Assembly (NCBI RefSeq): GCF_000968135.1 | Contig: NZ_FO538765.1 | Span: forward strand, 3,796,501-3,860,500 | Source: Magnetospira sp. QH-2 | GTDB lineage: Bacteria; Pseudomonadota; Alphaproteobacteria; Rhodospirillales; Magnetospiraceae | Direction of reading: 5' to 3' | DNA: 64,000 nt | Shown: positions 8,286-16,565 of the stretch, one piece after another | Layout of the letters: every line of letters starts with the position of its first letter | How positions within the stretch are numbered: the stretch's first letter is position 1 | Position numbers and translations under genes: made by a program | Notes under the pieces: model-generated | Told to the model about the DNA's origin: nothing | The model's database searches: none | The model's input: only the letters and a program-made list of their open reading frames with translations

Positions 8286-9350
8286 TCAATCCGTTGAAAA
8301 CTCAGATCCGAATTCCTGGCGGGCCCGATGCAGATCGTCGGCTCTGCCAATATCCAGCCAGTACTCCCTGATGGGAAAGACAGTCGTTCTCTTCCCCAGG
8401 CCGATCAGATTGCGAAACAGCTCGGGCATATCCAGATGGGCCTGTACTGGAATATGATCCAGGACCTCGGGCTCCACCACGTACAATCCGGCATTGACGA
8501 AAAACTTGTGCACGGGCTTTTCGATGATGTCGGTAATCTGGTCTCCTTCAAGATCGACCACACCAAACGGCACTTGGAAATCGTATTCCCGCACGGCCAT
8601 GGTGGCATCAGCACCTGTCTGCCGGTGAATGTCCAATAGAGCCTCGAAGTTCACCTTGGTCAGCAGGTCAGCATTCATGACGATCATTGGATCATGCGGT
8701 TTTTCGGCCAGTAGGCCGAGCGCCCCAGCCGTGCCCAAGGCCTCTGATTCGTTCAGGTACTTGATATCCGCATTCCACCGACTGCCGTCACCAAAATAGG
8801 ATTTGATCATGTCCCGGCGATAATTCACCGAAATATGGATGCGGCGGAACCCCTGGCGCGTGAACTGCTCAATGATGGTTTCTAGAATGGGCTTGCCACC
8901 GACTTCGATCAATGGCTTTGGCGTCGTGTGGGTCAACGGGTGCAGGCGTGTGCCAAGCCCCCCGGCCATCAGCACGACCCAGTTGTCATGTTCCCCGTCC
9001 TTGTCCGTCACCGGGGAAAGCGTTTCCAGTCCGACAACCTGTCCGAAGTCGTTGACAATGGGCATCTGGTGGATGCGACGCGATGCCATGGCCCGGATGC
9101 GGTCAAGGTGGTCTTCGGACTCCGAGGATGTGACGGGATTTGACTTCATAATTTTTTCAACGGTGTCGCCTAACTGTACTGACCGCAAAAGACCGCGGCG
9201 GATATCGCCGTCGGTAACCGTGGCAATAAGCCGATCCGAATCATCTACAACCAGACAAATCTTTGCAGGTGTCTCGTCGAGAATCCGTATTGCCTCGAGA
9301 ATTGCCGTCCCGGGTTTAACGATCGAAGCACGCCAATCATTTATCATCAT
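8286..9350 (-). CDS. ptmE: CBS-domain nucleotidyltransferase (PtmE-like)
   Basis: A 354-residue fusion. A tandem CBS module occupies residues 5-115 (ATVTDGDIRRGL, HQMPIVND). It is followed by a sugar-1-phosphate nucleotidyltransferase domain with LMAGGLGTRLHPLT (127-140), PKPLIEVGGKP and NADLLTKV. This architecture is that of PtmE/LegF-neighbour proteins, which in Campylobacter make GDP-glucosamine for legionaminic acid synthesis. The gene abuts the dehydratase gene upstream (starts at 9350, dehydratase ends 9351). The CBS pair probably binds an adenylate or other nucleotide and tunes activity (known of the module, inferred here). The nucleotide specificity cannot be read from the sequence. 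Confidence 0.82.
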   Translation of the reverse strand: MMINDWRASIVKPGTAILEAIRILDETPAKICLVVDDSDRLIATVTDGDIRRGLLRSVQLGDTVEKIMKSNPVTSSESEDHLDRIRAMASRRIHQMPIVNDFGQVVGLETLSPVTDKDGEHDNWVVLMAGGLGTRLHPLTHTTPKPLIEVGGKPILETIIEQFTRQGFRRIHISVNYRRDMIKSYFGDGSRWNADIKYLNESEALGTAGALGLLAEKPHDPMIVMNADLLTKVNFEALLDIHRQTGADATMAVREYDFQVPFGVVDLEGDQITDIIEKPVHKFFVNAGLYVVEPEVLDHIPVQAHLDMPELFRNLIGLGKRTTVFPIREYWLDIGRADDLHRARQEFGSEFSTD

Positions 9351-10622
9351 TCAGATCTTTTGATCGAGATTGCGGTCTGTTTCCGCGTGAACGAATTCGG
9401 GCACGGCGATCTGCAGAGCACGGATCACATCGGACTTGGACCAAGAAGGCAGGGCACGGATGGTACGCAGAGCAGTCATGGCATGCTCCACCACCCCCTG
9501 ATCGACGGCGACCGTTCCCCGAATTACTCCGACGGCCTTGAACCGATCCAGATCCAAATCGTCATCGGGGGCGAAAAACTCCTCGAAAGATTTTTCGCCA
9601 CTGGTATCGGACGGTGTGAACAGGCAGGGCCACCGGCGAGAGGTATTGGTCAGTTCCGCCGCTCGGGCGCGAGCCTCTTCCTCGCTGGTACAATGCAGTG
9701 GTTCGAATCCGCGATGGGCCAAGTAGGCCTCGGCCACCCGGGACAGGGGCATCAGGTCCTCGTCCGGAGTCAGCTTGGGAAACACCACCTCCCGGTTGCC
9801 GCAGAGGAAGCAGCCCAAGAGGCAGAGTTGGCCCGCTTCCTCGTGGGAAAAGAAGTACCGCCGAATATCGGACGGCGCGGCCAGCGGCTGACGCTTCTCG
9901 ATCCGTCGCTCCCAACCCTGCAACAGGCTGCCATCTGAAAAGGCCACGTTGGCGAATCGCGCCGTGGCGAAGGGCAGACGATCCGCATGGCACAGATGCA
10001 CCCGCTCCATCAGGCATTTGCTGGCACCCATGGCATTGGTCGGGTGGGATGCCTTGTCGGTGGAGATGGAGAAGGCGCGGCGAAAAGGCAGGGCGCCCCC
10101 GGCGAGCTCGGCCTCGGTCAGCAGGTCGTATAGATGCCCGGCGTTGGTTTCGATCATGCGCATCAGGCTGTAGACATCGCGCTCCGACCGGACGTGCTTC
10201 AGCGCGGCAAAATTGATTAGGTAATCGTAGGGTCCTTCCGCTGCCAGCAGATGGCGGAATTCCTCGCTGCCGAACGAGACGGCGAAGGTGCGGAAATCTT
10301 CGGGCAGGGAGCGGTCCGAGGAGCGCAGATCGCGCACCAGCTCGACCAGATTGTTTTCGCTGAGGTCCACCAGATGCAAGGTGGCGGGCGCAAAGGCGGC
10401 TAACTGGCGCACCACCGCCGCGCCGATAGAGCCTGCGGCACCGACCACCAGCAGCCGCGTGCCGATGATACGACTGTTCAGAGCTTTTTGACTGACCGCC
10501 ATGTCTTCGGCCAACAAGGACCGATCACGGCCCAGAAGACCGGACAGGAACGGGTCGGAGGTTTGCAAATGGGCGGTCACTGTTTTTCCCACGCTACCGC
10601 ACTCCGGGTGACTCGTGCTCAC
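9351..10622 (-). CDS. Nucleotide-sugar 4,6-dehydratase (CapD/LegB-like)
   Basis: A 423-residue extended SDR related to the FlaA1/PglF/LegB dehydratases, which make UDP-4-keto-6-deoxy sugars at the start of bacillosamine and legionaminic pathways. The Rossmann motif GAAGSIG lies at 61-67, FAALKHV near 138-144, and STDKA at 187-191. The position usually held by catalytic Tyr is Met198 within NAMGASK, as in the retaining PglF-type enzymes rather than the inverting PseB type. The start is uncertain. GTG 10622 has AAGG upstream but lies inside a strong hairpin; GTG 10580, preceded by GGGA, would place the hairpin and the ops-like element in the leader and remove 14 residues. Confidence 0.8.
   Translation of the reverse strand: MSTSHPECGSVGKTVTAHLQTSDPFLSGLLGRDRSLLAEDMAVSQKALNSRIIGTRLLVVGAAGSIGAAVVRQLAAFAPATLHLVDLSENNLVELVRDLRSSDRSLPEDFRTFAVSFGSEEFRHLLAAEGPYDYLINFAALKHVRSERDVYSLMRMIETNAGHLYDLLTEAELAGGALPFRRAFSISTDKASHPTNAMGASKCLMERVHLCHADRLPFATARFANVAFSDGSLLQGWERRIEKRQPLAAPSDIRRYFFSHEEAGQLCLLGCFLCGNREVVFPKLTPDEDLMPLSRVAEAYLAHRGFEPLHCTSEEEARARAAELTNTSRRWPCLFTPSDTSGEKSFEEFFAPDDDLDLDRFKAVGVIRGTVAVDQGVVEHAMTALRTIRALPSWSKSDVIRALQIAVPEFVHAETDRNLDQKI
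10590..10601 (-). promoter_or_regulatory. ops-like RfaH recruitment element
   Basis: Read on the minus strand this is TGCGGTAGCGTG, matching 11 of 12 positions of the enterobacterial ops element GGCGGTAGCGTG, the site at which RfaH loads onto paused RNA polymerase. It lies about 60 bases after the stop of the rfaH-like gene on the same strand, right after an inverted repeat. The match is seen in the sequence; function is inferred from this match and the neighbouring NusG-paralogue gene. Confidence 0.65.
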
Positions 10623-10629
10623 CGGAGTG
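10600..10629 (-). promoter_or_regulatory. RNA hairpin spanning the first possible dehydratase start
   Basis: Two 11-base arms (CACTCCGGTGA and its complement with one bulged base) face each other across a 7-base loop. In the minus-strand transcript the hairpin would bury the GTG at 10622 and end immediately before the ops-like element. No run of T residues follows, so it is not a typical terminator. It may aid pausing, attenuation or translational control (inference). Confidence 0.5.
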
Positions 10630-10658
10630 CCTTGAATTCATTGCTTATCCGAAGAATG

Positions 10659-11165
10659 CTAGGCCGGTTGGCCGATCATTTCCTCGGACAGTTTTAGCCG
10701 CACCTGGCGTCCCATCACGGACAACAGAATCAGAATGCGTTTCTTTTCGTCAGTGCCGTCAAACAGACCCACATGGTCGGCGAATGGGCCTTCGGTAATG
10801 CGCAGTTCCTCGCCTGGCTTGAACCCGGGATGGGTCTCCAGGGACACCAGCCCATCGTCTCCTTCGCGGGCCCGGATGCCGTCGATAATCACCTCGGGGA
10901 CCGGCAGCGGCGCCGTTTCATTGTTGCCCACCAGATAGGCCACGCCGAGAGTCGAATTGATCGCCCGCCAGCGTGCCTTGGCCGTGTCCATGGCCACGAA
11001 CAAATAGCGTGGGAAAAGTGGTGATTTCACCCAATCAACCCGTCGGGCATGTCGGCGCTTTTTCAAAAAGCGCGGCACGTAAACGGTAAAGCCTTGGTTT
11101 TCGAGATTGAACCGCGCCTTTTCCTCGGCCATGGGCTGGGTGTGAACGGCGTACCATTGAATCAT
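10659..11165 (-). CDS. rfaH: RfaH-type transcription antiterminator (NusG paralogue)
   Basis: A 168-residue NusG-family protein. The N-terminal NGN domain opens with WYAVHTQP (4-11) and carries LFPRYLFV (50-57); a KOW domain lies near residues 115-160. NusG paralogues of this class bind elongating RNA polymerase at ops sites and suppress termination through long surface-polysaccharide operons. This gene is the second of the glycan operon, and an ops-like element lies about 60 bases downstream, supporting RfaH-like rather than general NusG function. Its ATG overlaps the stop of the upstream winged-helix gene (ATGA). In Escherichia coli rfaH is not linked to its target operons. Confidence 0.82.
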   Translation of the reverse strand: MIQWYAVHTQPMAEEKARFNLENQGFTVYVPRFLKKRRHARRVDWVKSPLFPRYLFVAMDTAKARWRAINSTLGVAYLVGNNETAPLPVPEVIIDGIRAREGDDGLVSLETHPGFKPGEELRITEGPFADHVGLFDGTDEKKRILILLSVMGRQVRLKLSEEMIGQPA

Positions 11166-11815
11166 GCGGGTCCCCCGTTGCGGCTGATATGCAAGAACTC
11201 CGGGGTCAAAATGCGCTCCGGCGGTATCAGGAGGGCCAACTTGTCAAAGGTCTCTTGCGGGGTCTGCATGTCGGTGATCAGCACCGCCTCGAAATCCACC
11301 ACACGCTCGAGACCGGTAATCAGGTCCAACCCTTGAAACGAGGCTTGTCCGCTATCGAGCGCCTGAATCACCGTGGTCAGATCCATCCCGCTGTCACGGG
11401 CGCACAGCACTGCCACCTCGGCCAGATCGCCGGGCCCCACCAGGGCCACGGGCGTCCACCGCCGGTTGGCGCAGAGCGCCAAGAGATTGGAACATTCCAT
11501 TCGCGCGGCACGGAAAAAATTGAACGATTGCGACAGGAACTCGGCGGTCAACCGGCTCTTCTCGGAGAAACCCTTGGGAGTCAGGTAGTAGGCATAGCGG
11601 TTGGCGGGAACCTGCGAAACCTTGACCAGACCCTTTTTCACACAACGCTTTAGATAGGCGTTGGCCATGCCCAGCGCGATGCCCATGTCCTGAGCCAGGG
11701 ACCGTTGGGTCACGCTGCTGTCCCGCTCGATGGCCGAGAGGATGCCTATGGTGATTTCCGCCTGGTCCTGGGAAATGCTGTCGGTCTTGCTCGGGGGCAC
11801 GAAGAGGCCTTTCAT
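11162..11815 (-). CDS. Winged-helix transcriptional regulator of the glycan operon
   Basis: First gene of the minus-strand glycan operon. Residues about 15-80 form a MarR/wHTH-like fold (ITIGILSAIERDSSVTQRSLA, with the helix-turn-helix around GIALGMANAYLKRC and wing-like NRYAYYLTPKG). The C-terminal 110 residues contain VALVGPGDLAEVAVL, resembling a nucleotide- or ligand-binding sensor fold. The start is uncertain: ATG 11815 is used here, but TTG 11848 and GTG 11821 are in frame, and none has a good ribosome-binding site. The ATGA overlap with the rfaH-like gene shows coupled expression. It probably senses a pathway metabolite and controls the operon promoter (inference). Confidence 0.72.
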   Translation of the reverse strand: MKGLFVPPSKTDSISQDQAEITIGILSAIERDSSVTQRSLAQDMGIALGMANAYLKRCVKKGLVKVSQVPANRYAYYLTPKGFSEKSRLTAEFLSQSFNFFRAARMECSNLLALCANRRWTPVALVGPGDLAEVAVLCARDSGMDLTTVIQALDSGQASFQGLDLITGLERVVDFEAVLITDMQTPQETFDKLALLIPPERILTPEFLHISRNGGPA

Positions 11816-11848
11816 GTTCACGGCGCGAACAATACACTGTTCACGCAA

Positions 11849-12432
11849 TGAACGTCAATGGCGGAATTCCCTTATCTTGTAGCGCCAATTGTTGTTGGTA
11901 GCCAAGTATAGGGTATTTACACAAAATCGGTTGCAAGGCTGGCCTGTCGGACCTGCGGGCAATTGGTCCCCGCCTCGATGCCGTCGTGTTTGATTGGATT
12001 TGGTCGAACACAAGACAAGGTATGTGATCGATTCCCATAAAATCGCGCGTGCCCCATGGGTCCGGCATCGGACGCAACATGCGAAAGCTGGCAAAAGCAG
12101 GGTAAACGCCAAAAACACCCGCACCGGAAACAACCGGCCAGCGCTCTGCCTCAGATTCGAGTTGGGCCCGAGGAGCACAATGATTCTAGTGTATTGAGAA
12201 ATGCCGGATGATAGCCTAGTGTCTCAATCAACAAGGATCGTTGTGCTTGGGGTCGCGGTGTGGCACGAATCCCTATTGAACAGGACATCGGGGGCATGCG
12301 TTTCTTCCAACGAGAGACTATTCATACCCCAGTGCTATTCGAGTCATGTCTTTTTCCATCGTTCGCCTCCCTCGACGGCACAAATACCACCCAGCCGACT
12401 CATGGAACGGCAACGCTCATGGCCGTTATCGC
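11849..12432. other. Gene-free divergent control region
   Basis: About 580 bases between the divergent halves of the glycan locus hold no convincing gene. On the minus strand a good -10 hexamer TATACT (complement at 11905-11910) has TTGCAA 20 bases upstream, a poor spacing. An imperfect inverted repeat of 8-base arms (GTGTTTGA and TCGAACAC) at 11986-12011 is a possible operator. No riboswitch or tRNA is seen. Confidence 0.4.
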
Positions 12433-13338
12433 ATGATCGTTGAAAAGGCTCTGGTTGTCGGCTACGGATCGGTGGGCCAAAGGCATGCCCGTCTATTGGC
12501 GGATCGTGACATCAAGGTGGCGGTGGTGAGTCGCCGCCCCGGTGTTTTCCACCTCCAGTTCGTCGATCTGCGCGATGCCTTGGCTCAATGGCGACCGAAT
12601 CTTTTGGTCATCGCCAGCAAGACCCACGATCATGGAACCGATATCGACACGGCAGCGGATGCCGGATTTGACGGATTGGTGCTCGTGGAAAAACCGATAT
12701 TGAACCGCCCCGTACCGTTGCCCGAGCACCGTTTCTCCGACCTGCGGGTGGGCTACAATCTGCGATTCCATCCGGTGATCCAGGGGCTGCGCCGCTGGCT
12801 TGTCGGGTCCAAGATCCTCGGTTGCCAGATTCATGCGGGCCAGTATTTGCCCGACTGGCGTCCGGGAACCGATCACCTGGCCAGCTATTCCGCGCACCAC
12901 CAACAAGGCGGTGGCGTGCTGCGCGATCTCAGCCACGAGCTTGACCTGATCCTGTGGCTGTTCGGGCCCTGGAAACGGATGACCGCCTTGGGTGGGCGCC
13001 ATGGCGACGTGACCGTGGATAGCGAGGATTCCGCATCCCTATTGATCGAAACAGATATCTGTCCCAACCTGTCGCTGCATATGAACTATCTGGACCAGCC
13101 ACCTCGACGCACCATCTCTGTGCAGACCGATGAAGGAACCGTTGTGGCGGACTTGGTCGCTGGAACCTTGGCCGGAACCCGCTTCGAGGTGGCACGGGAC
13201 GATACCTATCGGGCCCTGCACGAGGATATCCTGACCCATGGCGGCCAGGCCTGCGACGGCACCGAAGCCCTGGCCGTCACCGAGACCATCGCCGCCGCCG
13301 AACAGGCCATGGCCGAAAAACGATGGATTACCCGATGA
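12433..13338 (+). CDS. Gfo/Idh/MocA family sugar oxidoreductase
   Basis: A 301-residue NAD(P)-dependent oxidoreductase. The N-terminal Rossmann motif is VVGYGSVGQRH (about 8-18), and the family EKP motif appears in LVEKPIL near residue 88. GVLRDLSHELDLILWLFG carries the conserved Asp and His of the substrate domain. The start at ATG 12433 places the Rossmann strand at the N-terminus; a longer frame to 12346 adds unlike sequence. The next gene starts within its stop (ATGA at 13335-13338). Together with the following CMP-sugar synthetase and SDR it probably feeds an amino-sugar precursor into a nonulosonate pathway (inference). Confidence 0.8.
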   Translation: MIVEKALVVGYGSVGQRHARLLADRDIKVAVVSRRPGVFHLQFVDLRDALAQWRPNLLVIASKTHDHGTDIDTAADAGFDGLVLVEKPILNRPVPLPEHRFSDLRVGYNLRFHPVIQGLRRWLVGSKILGCQIHAGQYLPDWRPGTDHLASYSAHHQQGGGVLRDLSHELDLILWLFGPWKRMTALGGRHGDVTVDSEDSASLLIETDICPNLSLHMNYLDQPPRRTISVQTDEGTVVADLVAGTLAGTRFEVARDDTYRALHEDILTHGGQACDGTEALAVTETIAAAEQAMAEKRWITR

Positions 13339-14042
13339 AGCGCCTTTGCAGCATCTGTGCCCGGGCCGGAAGCAAGGGTGTCCACAACAAAAACCTTCGT
13401 ATGCTCGAAGGCCGCCCGTTGATCGCCCATACCCTGGAACAAGCCTTGCAGTCGGAGTTGTTCGACGCCGTGGCGGTCAGCAGCGACAGCTGGTTGATCC
13501 TCAAGGTGGCGCAGATCTGGGGCGCGACGCAATTGGTGGCACGGCCGGACGACATGGCCGGAGACAACGCGGACAAATTATTGAGTATCCGTCATTGCGC
13601 TGAGATCGTCGAAGGCCGGTTCGGTCATCCGTTCGATACCTATGTGGATCTGGACGCCACCTCGCCGCTGCGGTCGGTGGATGATATCCGCCAGGCCGTC
13701 GAGCAATTCGAATCCTCTCCCTGCGGCAACTTGATCAGTGGCACCCCGGCGCGCCGGTCCCCCTATTTCAATCTGGTCGAGCCCGATGAACAGGGTTTTG
13801 TCCACCTGTCCAAGAGTCCCGACCAGCCCTTTGTCCGCCGACAGGATGTGCCCGCCTGCTATGATCTCAACGCCTCAATCTATATCTGGAACCGTGAAAC
13901 CATGTTTTCCGCCGATCCAAGGGTCATCCGCGACGATACCGGGCTTTACGTGATGCCCGAGGAACGGTCGGTGGATATCGACACGGAACTGGATTTCCGG
14001 CTGGTGGCCAGCCTTTTTCAAGAAAGGAAACGGAAGCAATGA
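13335..14042 (+). CDS. ptmB: Acylneuraminate cytidylyltransferase (PtmB/NeuA-like)
   Basis: A 235-residue CMP-sugar synthetase. It starts with the nucleotide-binding block ARAGSKGVHNKN (about 9-20) and carries LDATSPLR, RRQDVPACYDLNASIYIWNR and the C-terminal SVDIDTELDF, the order seen in NeuA/LegF/PtmB enzymes. These activate sialic, legionaminic or pseudaminic acids with CTP. The ATG at 13335 overlaps the upstream stop; an in-frame ATG four codons earlier is less likely. The gene ends in an ATGA overlap with the next SDR. The sugar substrate cannot be read off; the PtmA- and PtmE-like neighbours favour a legionaminic-type acid. Confidence 0.87.
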   Translation: MKRLCSICARAGSKGVHNKNLRMLEGRPLIAHTLEQALQSELFDAVAVSSDSWLILKVAQIWGATQLVARPDDMAGDNADKLLSIRHCAEIVEGRFGHPFDTYVDLDATSPLRSVDDIRQAVEQFESSPCGNLISGTPARRSPYFNLVEPDEQGFVHLSKSPDQPFVRRQDVPACYDLNASIYIWNRETMFSADPRVIRDDTGLYVMPEERSVDIDTELDFRLVASLFQERKRKQ

Positions 14043-14836
14043 GCGACCTTTTCCGCCTGGAGGGACGTGGCGCGCTGGTGACTGGCGGGGCCGGGATCCT
14101 GGGACAGCATTTTTGCCGGGGTCTTGCCGAAGCAGGGGCTCGGGTGGTGGTTGCCGACCTGGACGGCGCGGCGGCCCAAGCCCTGGCCAAGGACATCCCG
14201 GGCGCCCTGGGCCTGGAGTGCGACGTTTCCAATCCGCAATCAGTGGCGGAATGCGTCCATCAAGCCGTTGCCCATTGCGGAAGCCTGCGGGTCTTGCTCA
14301 ATAATGCCGCGACCAAAACCGCCAGCTTCGACACCTTCCTCGCGCCATTCGAGGATTACAGCCTGGAAACCTGGCGCGAGGTCATGGCGGTCAATATCGA
14401 CGGCATGTTCCTGATGGCTCAGGCGGTGGGCAAGCACATGCTGGAGACCGGGAATGGCGGCGCCATCATCCAGACCGCCTCCATTTACGGCATTTCGGCC
14501 CCCGACCAACGGATCTATGAAGGATCCGAATACATGGGCAAGCGCATCAACACCCCGGCGGTTTATGCGACCTCGAAGGCGGCGGTGGTCGGCTTGTCCC
14601 AGTATCTCGCCACCTATTGGGCCGACGCGGGGATCCGGGTCAACACGCTTGTTCCGGGCGGCGTGGAAAGCGGCCAAAACGACGCCTTCAAGGCTGCCTA
14701 TACGCAACGGACTCCCTTGGGGCGCATGGCCAGGGCCGAGGAAATGGTCGGGGCGGTAATCTATTTGGCGTCCGATGCCGCATCCTATGTCACTGGCCAG
14801 ACCCTGGCCGTGGACGGTGGCTGGACGGCCTGGTAG
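14039..14836 (+). CDS. ptmA: PtmA-like short-chain dehydrogenase
   Basis: A classical SDR of 265 residues with VTGGAGILGQ (14-23), LNNAA, a catalytic Ser in IIQTASIYG, and YATSKAA carrying Tyr and Lys. The insertion between Ser and Tyr (PDQRIYEGSEYMG followed by INTPAVY) is typical of the PtmA subgroup from flagellin glycosylation loci. PtmA is proposed to act in making the glucosamine precursor for legionaminic acid in Campylobacter. The gene starts in an ATGA overlap and ends seven bases from the convergent heparinase-like gene, closing the plus-strand triad. Confidence 0.83.
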   Translation: MSDLFRLEGRGALVTGGAGILGQHFCRGLAEAGARVVVADLDGAAAQALAKDIPGALGLECDVSNPQSVAECVHQAVAHCGSLRVLLNNAATKTASFDTFLAPFEDYSLETWREVMAVNIDGMFLMAQAVGKHMLETGNGGAIIQTASIYGISAPDQRIYEGSEYMGKRINTPAVYATSKAAVVGLSQYLATYWADAGIRVNTLVPGGVESGQNDAFKAAYTQRTPLGRMARAEEMVGAVIYLASDAASYVTGQTLAVDGGWTAW

Positions 14837-14842
14837 CCGCGG

Positions 14843-16537
14843 CTATTTGCCGCCGATCTTATGCAGGCGCCATTTGACCCTCAGACCGTTGCCGTCCAAT
14901 GCACCGGCCACAACGATCTGATGGCTATTGTGGGTTTCTCCCCGGCGGTCCATGTAAAGGCTGCCTTCCAGGCTCACCGGCCCGCCATCGGCCAAAAACC
15001 GCCAACCGGCACCGCGCGGCACCTTGAGCAACGCGGCCTGTCCGCCCTCTACAAGCGAAACCTGAACCCTGGGATGCAAATGGAATCGCAGGGCGAAGCG
15101 CTCCCCGCCGGGGCCTTCCAACAGATCCTCGCCGCGCATGTCATCGCCATCGCCGGACAAATAGAGCATGCGATGGTGATTGAGCTCGAATATCGGTTCG
15201 TATCCGTCGTGAGATGCCTCCACCAGGATACAACGATCCTGTTGGTGGTGGCGGGATGGCACGGTATCTGGACGGCGCCGTCCCAAGCCGCCAGCGGCAA
15301 TCAATTCCGACGAATTGGTATCCTCGACCACAAGGGTGCTATGGGCAGCGGTGGCGCGCAGGGCCCGGTTCCAGGCGTTTTCCGGATGGGGATGGGCGCC
15401 GCAATTGACCACCAGCCGATGCTTTCCGGCACTCATCTCGAAGGACAGGGTTCCGGCATGGGCCGTATGGTCGTTTCCCGGCGGCGGCGGTGGTCCTGCA
15501 TCCATGATCACACAGGTCCGCCCGGCATAGAGTCTGTGAAATCCGCTATGCGGCGCATGGGCCAACGGACGACCGCGCACATCGGCCTGAGCCAACAGGG
15601 CGGCGATTTCGTCGGCATCCCCTTCGGTCCCACCATTGAAGCGGGCCAAAGTCCCATCGCCCAACAGGTATCCCCGCACCGCGGGGGCTGCTCGATCGAT
15701 CGCCCTTTGCAAGGCCGATGGAACCTCGCTTTGGAAGGCCACTAATACAGACCGGATCTCCACCAACGCCTTCAACACCTCGAACAATGCTTCGGGTGAG
15801 CGTTCCAGGTGACCGCCATCGGCCAGGATCTGGCGCTCCGCCTGTTCTTCCAAAAGGGTCAGGCCGGTTTCGAAACTGCGTTTTTTGGGGAGGGACAGGC
15901 CCGTCAAGATCAATCCCTTGGCGGCGGAAAAGGCTCCCCGCCCCACCGCCGCGCGGGGTGCTACCCGACGGAGATGACGCACCTGACGCCCGATACAGGC
16001 CATCAACAGGCCGGGAAACTCCGCCGAGGCCCCCGAGACAAGGTATTCATAGGACATCAACCAGTTGGCCAGCCGCTCGCCGACCACTTCGGGGCGCCAG
16101 GCAAAAGAATCGTAGCGGCCATGGTGGGTCACCCATATCTCGATCAGGCCGCGCGCGGTCTCTCGGGCCTGGCCCGTGCCGACGGCGCGCAGGTCCCGCA
16201 ACCAGCCGAATTGATGACAGGCCAGGGCGGCGCTGCGGTCACCGCCCCCCGTCGGCCAGGGGCCCGGGGTCAGGGTCACCGCGTCGCCGCCAAGCAATGG
16301 CAAAGCCCCATTCAAGATCGCTTGACCGCGGGCCGGATCACCGAGCCAAGGGTCCGGTGGTAACTGCTCCAACGTGTTTGGAACACGGGTACCCAGCGTC
16401 CATTGATACAGGAACGACTGGTACAGTCGGTCCCGCAACCGGGGAGCCTGGGAAGGGGTATCCTGGTCCGAGGGCGGCACGGGCGATGGGTCTCCGAACA
16501 CCAGTCTGGGGTGTCTGACAGGTAACAGGTTCGTCAC
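14843..16537 (-). CDS. Heparinase II/III family protein
   Basis: A polysaccharide-lyase-like protein of about 564 residues. An alpha-helical toroid half (WLRDLRAVGTGQARETARG, WLMSYEYLVSG) is followed by a strand-rich C-terminal half with ENAWNRALRATAAHSTLVVEDTNS split over the usual His/Asn region. In the Rhodospirillales such proteins often lie near rsmB, as here. The true start is unclear: GTG 16537 avoids overlap with the upstream gene but lacks a good ribosome-binding site. ATG 16585 would overlap the carbamoyltransferase by 20 bases, and longer versions overlap it further. It may trim or remodel a uronic-acid polymer at the envelope (inference); no signal peptide is evident. Confidence 0.78.
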   Translation of the reverse strand: MTNLLPVRHPRLVFGDPSPVPPSDQDTPSQAPRLRDRLYQSFLYQWTLGTRVPNTLEQLPPDPWLGDPARGQAILNGALPLLGGDAVTLTPGPWPTGGGDRSAALACHQFGWLRDLRAVGTGQARETARGLIEIWVTHHGRYDSFAWRPEVVGERLANWLMSYEYLVSGASAEFPGLLMACIGRQVRHLRRVAPRAAVGRGAFSAAKGLILTGLSLPKKRSFETGLTLLEEQAERQILADGGHLERSPEALFEVLKALVEIRSVLVAFQSEVPSALQRAIDRAAPAVRGYLLGDGTLARFNGGTEGDADEIAALLAQADVRGRPLAHAPHSGFHRLYAGRTCVIMDAGPPPPPGNDHTAHAGTLSFEMSAGKHRLVVNCGAHPHPENAWNRALRATAAHSTLVVEDTNSSELIAAGGLGRRRPDTVPSRHHQQDRCILVEASHDGYEPIFELNHHRMLYLSGDGDDMRGEDLLEGPGGERFALRFHLHPRVQVSLVEGGQAALLKVPRGAGWRFLADGGPVSLEGSLYMDRRGETHNSHQIVVAGALDGNGLRVKWRLHKIGGK

Positions 16538-16565
16538 CCGCTGGCAACGAGGCAAAGTAGGCGGC

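Noticed and set aside
9698-9720. tRNA-like T-loop string GGTTCGAATCC
   Set aside because: It lies inside the dehydratase coding sequence and no acceptor, D or anticodon stem can be built around it.
12261-12276. Possible sigma-54 promoter (TGGCACG) in the divergent glycan region
   Set aside because: The expected TTGC element is absent at the required spacing; CCTAT is found instead.
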